Part shown: piece after piece, positions 12,215-16,616 of the stretch
How positions within the stretch are numbered: the stretch's first letter is position 1
Layout: each line of letters opens with the position of its first letter
Source of the DNA: Pseudomonadota bacterium
GTDB taxonomy: Bacteria; Pseudomonadota; Alphaproteobacteria; Rhizobiales; Rhizobiaceae
Direction of reading: 5' to 3'
Assembly (NCBI GenBank): GCA_023416545.1
Contig: JAEZHO010000074.1
Location: 1-16,616 of the forward strand
Length of the DNA: 16,616 bases
The notes under the pieces: model-generated
Told to the model about the DNA's origin: nothing
Seen by the model: only the letters and a program-made list of their open reading frames with translations
Databases searched by the model: none
Translations under genes and position numbers: made by a program

Positions 12215-15114
12215 ATGCCCGCAGTGTTTCCAGGCTCCCGGCATGCGTGATGCCGTTCCTCCTCGCCGCCTTCATGGCGGTCGTCTCCCTCGCATCGGAT
12301 GTCCACGCGGCTGAACCGGTGAAGATCTCGCGCGACGACACCGCGCTCGATCTCACCGACATGACGGACATCTACACCAACCAGGGAGAGGCCTTCCAGG
12401 TCTCCACCGCGGCCGGCGCCGACGGTATCCGGCGTCGCATCGAGGTCCGCTCGAGCTCGCCGACGCACCAGGGCGACTGGGCCGTGTTCGCGCTCGCCAA
12501 CGTCTCCGAGGAACAGCTCGAACGCGTGATCGTCGCGCCTCATTTCCGCATGGTGGGATCGAAGATGTTCTGGCCGGACCTCGGCTCGCAGCGCATCATC
12601 GCCATCACGCCGAGCGAGGGCTTCGCGCTCGACCGCGAGCCGAGCCCCGATGCGGACGTCTTCCGAATCACGCTCAACCCCGGCTCGGTCATCACCTTCG
12701 TCGCCGAGCTTTCGACGCCGTCGCTGCCGCAGCTCTATCTGTGGGAACCGGCCGCCTACAAGGACACGGTCAACGCCTTCACGCTCTACCGCGGCATCGT
12801 GCTCGGCATTGCCGGCCTGCTCGCCGTGTTCCTGACCATCCTCTTCGTCGTCAAGGGAACGTCCATGCTGCCGGCCGCGGCAGCGCTTGCCTGGGCGGTG
12901 CTCGCCTATATCTGCGTCGACTTCGGCTTCCTGGACCAGCTGATCAACATCACCGCAAGCGACCAGCGGGTGTGGCGGGCCTGCGCGGAGGTCGCGCTTG
13001 CCTCCAGCTTCGTGATCTTTCTCTTCACCTACCTCAATCTCAACCGATGGCACGTCAATCTCGGCTATGCGACGCTTGCCTGGATCCTCTGCCTCGTCCT
13101 GCTCTTCGGGGTCGCCATCTACGACCCGTCCGTCGCGTCGGGCATTGCAAGACTGTCATTCGCTCTGACGGCGACGGCGGGCATCCTGCTGATCATCTAT
13201 CTCGGGCTCAACCGCTACGACCGGGCGATCCTGCTCGTGCCCACCTGGGCGCTGATCCTGGTCTGGCTGTTCGGCGCGTGGCTGACCGTCACCGGCCAGC
13301 TCGACAACGACATCATCCAGCCGGCGCTGGGCGGCGGGCTCGTCCTCATCGTCCTTCTCATCGGCTTCACGGTGATGCAGCACGCCTTTGCGGGCGGGGC
13401 TTACCAGCAGGGCCTGTTTTCCGACCTGGAGCGCCAGTCCCTAGCGCTGACCGGTTCGGGCGATACGGTATGGGACTGGGACGTGGCACGCGACCGGGTG
13501 GTGACCATTCCGGACGTCTCGCTCAAGCTCGGACTGCCGGCCGGGCTGATGCATGGCCCGGTTCGTAACTGGCTGCCCCGGCTGCATCCAGACGACCGCG
13601 ACCGGTTCAAGGCGACGCTCGACGTCCTCCTGGAACATCGTCGCGGCAGGCTCGGCCACGAATTCCGGCTGCGCGCCGAGGATGGCCATTTCCACTGGAT
13701 GCAGATCCGCGCACGCCCGGTTCTCGGCTCCGACGGCGAGATCATCCGTTGCGTCGGCACCATCATCGACATCACGGAGCAGAAGAACTCGGTCGAGCGC
13801 CTGTTGCAGGATGCGATGCACGACAACCTGACGGGCCTGCCCAACCGCGAGGTGTTCCTCGACCGGCTGCAGGCCGTGCTGACGCTTGCCTCCAGCAGCG
13901 ACAATGTCCGTCCGACCGTGATGGCGATCGACATCGACCGCTACAAGCAGGTCAACGATGCGCTGGGGATTGCGGCGGGGGACAATATCCTGATCGCGCT
14001 GACGCGCCGTCTTCGCCGCCTGCTCCGCCCGCAGGATACGCTTGCCCGCCTTTCCGGCGACCAGTTCGGCCTGATCCTGGTTTCCGAGCAGGACCCCGTG
14101 AAGGTGGCCGATTTCGCCGACGCGATCTCCAAGGCGATCATGGTCCCGATCAATTTCGCCAACCGGGAAATCATCCTGACCGCATCGATCGGGCTCGCAT
14201 CCTGGGTGGATCAGCAGGAAAGCGGCAGCGAGTTGCTCAGCAATGCCGAGCTCGCCATGTACCGGGCCAAGCGCGGCGGCGGCAACCGGGTCGAGCCCTT
14301 CCGGCCGATCTTCCGCTCGTCCGGCACGGACCGGCTCCAGATCGAGACCGACCTGCGCCGCGCCATCGAGCGGAAGGAACTTACCCTCGCCTACCAGCCG
14401 GTCATCCGGCTGACCGACGGGGAGATTGCCGGCTTCGAGGCGCTGCTTCGGTGGGATCATCCGCGCAAGGGCAGCATTCCGCCCTCCGAGTTCGTTCCGA
14501 TCGCCGAGAGTTCCGACCTTATCCATCCGCTCGGGATGTTCGCGCTCGAGCGGGCCGCCAGCGATCTCATCGACTGGCAGCGCCAGACCGGCGACCTGCC
14601 GATCTTCGTGGCGGTCAACCTCTCCAGCGCGCAGATCCTCAACAACAGTCTCTACAATGACGTGAGGGCGCTGCTGGCGAAAAGCGACTGCGATCCACGC
14701 CAGCTGAAGCTGGAACTGACCGAGTCGGTGATGATGGAGAACCCGGAACAGGCAAGGCTGGTGCTGACCAAGCTGAAGGAAGTGGGCATCGGTCTCGCAC
14801 TCGACGATTTCGGGACCGGATATTCCTCGCTCGCCTACCTGACGCAGTTCCCCTTCGACACGATCAAGCTGGACAAGGCGCTCGTGCGCGACGTGCGGGA
14901 AAAGCGCGCCGTGCTCCTGCGTTCGGTCATCGCGATGGCGCGGGCACTGGAAATGGCGGTGGTCGCCGAAGGCATCGAGACGGACGAGGATGCCGCCGAA
15001 CTTGCGAAGATGGGCTGCCAGTTCGGGCAGAGCTTCCTGTTCGGTCCGCCGACGACGAGCGAGGCGACGCTCAGGCTTCTCAGGGAGCGGTTCCCGCTCA
15101 CCAAGCGGGCGTAG
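12211..15114 (+). CDS. Membrane PAS-GGDEF-EAL protein, probable c-di-GMP phosphodiesterase
   Basis: This 967-residue inner-membrane protein has, in order: a signal peptide (1-33, cleavage near VHA|AE), a periplasmic domain (about 35-185, ending in LYLWEP), seven predicted transmembrane segments (about 191-392), a PAS domain (about 412-522), GGDEF (about 532-695) and EAL (about 710-955). The periplasmic plus 7TM layout resembles 7TMR-DISM receptors. The GGDEF signature is SGDQF (615-619), so cyclase activity is probably lost, but an RxxD I-site pattern (R606-D609) sits five residues before it. The EAL domain keeps E743 (EAL), N803, E838, D865-D866 (DDFGTGYSS), K886, E920 and Q940, so phosphodiesterase activity is likely. 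Translation is coupled to the GNAT gene through ATGA. It should lower c-di-GMP in response to a periplasmic or PAS signal. Confidence 0.93.
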   Translation: MNARSVSRLPACVMPFLLAAFMAVVSLASDVHAAEPVKISRDDTALDLTDMTDIYTNQGEAFQVSTAAGADGIRRRIEVRSSSPTHQGDWAVFALANVSEEQLERVIVAPHFRMVGSKMFWPDLGSQRIIAITPSEGFALDREPSPDADVFRITLNPGSVITFVAELSTPSLPQLYLWEPAAYKDTVNAFTLYRGIVLGIAGLLAVFLTILFVVKGTSMLPAAAALAWAVLAYICVDFGFLDQLINITASDQRVWRACAEVALASSFVIFLFTYLNLNRWHVNLGYATLAWILCLVLLFGVAIYDPSVASGIARLSFALTATAGILLIIYLGLNRYDRAILLVPTWALILVWLFGAWLTVTGQLDNDIIQPALGGGLVLIVLLIGFTVMQHAFAGGAYQQGLFSDLERQSLALTGSGDTVWDWDVARDRVVTIPDVSLKLGLPAGLMHGPVRNWLPRLHPDDRDRFKATLDVLLEHRRGRLGHEFRLRAEDGHFHWMQIRARPVLGSDGEIIRCVGTIIDITEQKNSVERLLQDAMHDNLTGLPNREVFLDRLQAVLTLASSSDNVRPTVMAIDIDRYKQVNDALGIAAGDNILIALTRRLRRLLRPQDTLARLSGDQFGLILVSEQDPVKVADFADAISKAIMVPINFANREIILTASIGLASWVDQQESGSELLSNAELAMYRAKRGGGNRVEPFRPIFRSSGTDRLQIETDLRRAIERKELTLAYQPVIRLTDGEIAGFEALLRWDHPRKGSIPPSEFVPIAESSDLIHPLGMFALERAASDLIDWQRQTGDLPIFVAVNLSSAQILNNSLYNDVRALLAKSDCDPRQLKLELTESVMMENPEQARLVLTKLKEVGIGLALDDFGTGYSSLAYLTQFPFDTIKLDKALVRDVREKRAVLLRSVIAMARALEMAVVAEGIETDEDAAELAKMGCQFGQSFLFGPPTTSEATLRLLRERFPLTKRA

Positions 15115-15134
15115 TATCCGCTCTACGGACAATA

Positions 15135-15168
15135 AAAAGCCCCGCTGCCGGGGAGGCGCGGGGCTTTT
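15135..15168. terminator. Bidirectional intrinsic terminator
   Basis: AAAAGCCCCGC (15135-15145) and GCGGGGCTTTT (15158-15168) form a perfect 11-base-pair stem with a 12-base loop. The A-run on one side and T-run on the other let it end both the plus-strand GGDEF-EAL transcript and the minus-strand csbD transcript. Confidence 0.85.
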
Positions 15169-15186
15169 CAATGAGCATGGCGATTA

Positions 15187-15378
15187 TCAGGCGCGGTCGA
15201 CCACGTTCTTGACGGCCTTCTTGACTTCACCCTTCGCCTGCTGGCCGTGGCCCTTGGCTTCCTGCGCGGCGCCCTTGGCTTCCATCTCGCGGTCGCCCAT
15301 TGCGTCGCCTGCAGCCTGCCTTGCCTTGCCGGCCAGTTCGTTGGCCTTGCCTGTGATCTTGTCGCCGGTGCTACCCAT
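15187..15378 (-). CDS. CsbD-family stress protein
   Basis: This 63-residue, highly polar protein fits the CsbD/YjbJ family (general stress proteins of unknown biochemical role, predicted helical and cytoplasmic). The family pattern is visible in MGSTGDKITGKANELAGKARQ and then repeated Ala/Lys/Gly/Gln-rich stretches such as EAKGAAQEAKG and GEVKKAVKNVV. The ATG at 15378 has a good AAGGAG nine bases before it. A near-perfect EcfG-type promoter lies upstream (15424-15448), fitting induction by the alphaproteobacterial general stress response. Transcription should end at the shared hairpin at 15135-15168. Confidence 0.88.
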   Translation of the reverse strand: MGSTGDKITGKANELAGKARQAAGDAMGDREMEAKGAAQEAKGHGQQAKGEVKKAVKNVVDRA

Positions 15379-15423
15379 CTTCGTGTACTCCTTGTGGACG
15401 GCACGATTGCCTTCCGGGGAAAA

Positions 15424-15448
15424 AACGATTTGGAGCGTGCTTCGTTCC
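15424..15448 (-). promoter_or_regulatory. EcfG/RpoE2-type general stress promoter of csbD
   Basis: Read on the minus strand: GGAAC (15448-15444), a 16-base spacer, then CGTT (15427-15424), followed by more T. This is an exact match to the alphaproteobacterial general-stress sigma factor consensus GGAAC-N16/17-CGTT. The start of transcription would be near 15416, about 38 bases before the csbD ATG. Confidence 0.7.
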
Positions 15449-15461
15449 AGCGGGACCGCGT

Positions 15462-16067
15462 TCAGGCGTGTCCGATATCGGTCGACAGGGCCTCGGGCGT
15501 GACCCCCAGCAGGGCAAGCGCGCGGTCGTATTTGGTATCGAGCGCGGTATCGAAGATCAGCTCATCCGTCGCCGGGCAGTTCAGCCAGCCGTTGTTGGAA
15601 AGCTCGATCTCGAGCTGGCCCGGCCCCCAGCCCGCATAGCCGAGCAGCATGGTCGCGCGCTTCGGGCCGCGTCCCTCGCTGATGGCGCGGACGATGTCGA
15701 GGGTTGCCGTCAGCGAGATGTCGTCGTTCACGGGGATGCTGGAATCGCTCGAATAGTCGTCCGAGTGGAGGACGAAGCCGCGTCCCGTCTCCACCGGCCC
15801 GCCCATGAGCACCGGGAAGCGGCGGATGCTTTCGGGCAGCGCGGCGACGTCCCGGCTTTCCATCAGCTCCAGATGAAGCAGGAGGTCGGTGAAGGAGACC
15901 GGCTGCGACCGGTTGATGATGAAGCCCATGGCGCCAGCCGGCGAATGGGCACAGATATAGATGACCGATCGCACGAAGTTGCCGTCCTGCAGCCCCGGCA
16001 TGGCGATCAGGAACTGGCCGTCGAGAAAGCCGCGCTCGCCAGCGTCCTGGATACTTGTCACGGCCAT
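15462..16067 (-). CDS. YqgE/AlgH family protein (UPF0301, DUF179)
   Basis: The 201-residue product (E. coli YqgE is 187) shows the conserved family blocks: GQFLIAMPGLQDGNFVRSVIYICAH at about 17-41, GAMGFIINR, LMGGPVETGRGFVLH, and GYAGWGPGQLEIEL with NNGWL. The family fold is known but its function is not settled; the old link to alginate regulation (AlgH) is weak. The ATG at 16067 is preceded by AAGGAGGT four bases upstream, a full-consensus Shine-Dalgarno, so it should be well translated. It lies upstream of csbD on the same strand with an 83-base gap that holds the csbD stress promoter, and is divergent from the DsbD-N-domain gene with 157 bases between. In that gap TTGATT and CATCTT, 17 bases apart on the minus strand, are a weak promoter candidate. 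Confidence 0.9.
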   Translation of the reverse strand: MAVTSIQDAGERGFLDGQFLIAMPGLQDGNFVRSVIYICAHSPAGAMGFIINRSQPVSFTDLLLHLELMESRDVAALPESIRRFPVLMGGPVETGRGFVLHSDDYSSDSSIPVNDDISLTATLDIVRAISEGRGPKRATMLLGYAGWGPGQLEIELSNNGWLNCPATDELIFDTALDTKYDRALALLGVTPEALSTDIGHA

Positions 16068-16224
16068 CTGGACCTCCTTCGCCCGCTATCGATCCGCCGT
16101 TGTCCGAAGCGAGGCTTGTCTTTGGAAGATGGGGCACCGGCACGGCGCAATCAACCGAAAATGATCAGGGCCCGCGATCTGGCGGCTGGCCTGATCCTGC
16201 CGGCTGAGGTAGAGCTTTGCACCC

Positions 16225-16616
16225 ATGAGAACAGGCGCAGGCAGACACAGTTTCGAGAGCGGTTGGACGAGAGGCCTGTTCCTAGGCGCGGCAATCGCCG
16301 TTATTCCCGTGTTGCCCGCGCTTGCCGAGACGACCCCCTGGGCGACCAACGAGGGCGGGCGAATGCGGCTTGTGGCGCTGCCGCCGTCAAGCGACGGCAC
16401 GATCCGCGGAGCGTTGCAAATCGAGCCTAACCCGGGCTGGATCACCTACTGGAAAGAGCCGGGCGACGCCGGCATCCCCCCGCAACTAAGCTTCCCTGAC
16501 GGGACGTCCGTCCAGCTTCAGAGGATCGACTATCCGGTCCCGAAGCGCATCTACAGCGGCAGCCTGCGGGATATCGGCTACGACCATCCGGTAACGCTCC
16601 CCTTCCGGCTGAAGGT
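16225..16616 (+). CDS. DsbD N-terminal/DsbC-domain periplasmic protein, N-terminal part (cut by window edge)
   Basis: About 130 codons are visible from the ATG at 16225 to the window end. Residues 1-35 form a signal peptide (hydrophobic FLGAAIAVIPVLPALA, cleavage near ALA|ET). The mature part has GALQIEPNPGWITYWKEPGDAGIPPQ and then YPVPKRIY, the pattern of the disulfide bond corrector domain (PF11412 type) found at the N-terminus of DsbD and ScsB proteins. In rhizobia it is usually a stand-alone protein of about 270 residues; whether a membrane DsbD part follows here lies outside the window. It should act in periplasmic thiol redox, perhaps passing electrons with a partner. AGGTAGAG lies somewhat far upstream (about 11-16 bases) from the ATG. 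Divergent from yqgE. Confidence 0.85.
   Translation, partial: MRTGAGRHSFESGWTRGLFLGAAIAVIPVLPALAETTPWATNEGGRMRLVALPPSSDGTIRGALQIEPNPGWITYWKEPGDAGIPPQLSFPDGTSVQLQRIDYPVPKRIYSGSLRDIGYDHPVTLPFRLK

Noticed and set aside
13441..15171. Minus-strand open frame of about 576 codons opposite the GGDEF-EAL gene
   Set aside because: Lies in an antisense frame of a fully motif-supported gene and has no recognisable domain; same high-GC effect.
1..16616. Restriction, defence, prophage, transposon or CRISPR system
   Set aside because: CcrM is an orphan cell-cycle methylase; no nuclease, integrase, transposase, repeat array or attachment site was seen, and composition appears even throughout.

Overview
This window looks like an ordinary chromosomal core segment of a high-GC alphaproteobacterium, most likely Rhizobiaceae (Sinorhizobium/Ensifer, Rhizobium or Shinella type). 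The evidence is a CcrM-type GANTC methyltransferase, a rhizobial-style M16 processing peptidase beside threonine synthase, a YqgE gene divergent from a DsbD-N-domain gene, and a csbD gene with an apparent general-stress (EcfG/RpoE2) promoter. I see no insertion sequence, prophage, CRISPR, tRNA or rRNA. Coding density is high and no gap exceeds about 300 bases.

Positions 1-2643 (minus strand) hold, in transcription order, a DUF721/DciA-like gene with a TTG start, a DsbA-like periplasmic thiol oxidoreductase with a twin-arginine-like leader, and the N-terminal 414 residues of the SMC condensin ATPase, which runs off the left edge. Divergent from them (2770-4485, plus) are mutY and a YihX-like HAD phosphatase. 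ccrM (4600-5730, minus) faces that pair across a strong hairpin plus U-tract terminator. Behind ccrM lies a small divergon: two translationally coupled minus-strand genes encoding alpha+beta-barrel proteins (NIPSNAP and ABM families), and a plus-strand ArsR-type regulator whose promoter places the transcription start at its own ATG (leaderless).

Positions 7396-12214 hold a second HAD phosphatase, a convergent lipoprotein gene of unknown role, thrC, an M16 zinc protease and a RimJ-like acetyltransferase. The acetyltransferase overlaps by four bases a 967-residue seven-transmembrane PAS-GGDEF-EAL protein. That protein has a degenerate cyclase site (SGDQF), an intact RxxD I-site pattern and an apparently complete EAL phosphodiesterase site. 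A bidirectional terminator separates it from csbD (minus), followed by yqgE (minus) and, divergently, the start of a DsbD-N/DsbC-domain protein cut by the right edge.

Most genes are housekeeping: chromosome organisation, base-excision repair, cell-cycle methylation, threonine synthesis, envelope redox and c-di-GMP turnover. The points that merit a second look are regulatory: the EcfG-type promoter of csbD, the repeated GGTAACC element before ccrM, the leaderless regulator with its cysteines, and the coupled NIPSNAP/ABM pair. I found no clear candidate for a wholly new system.
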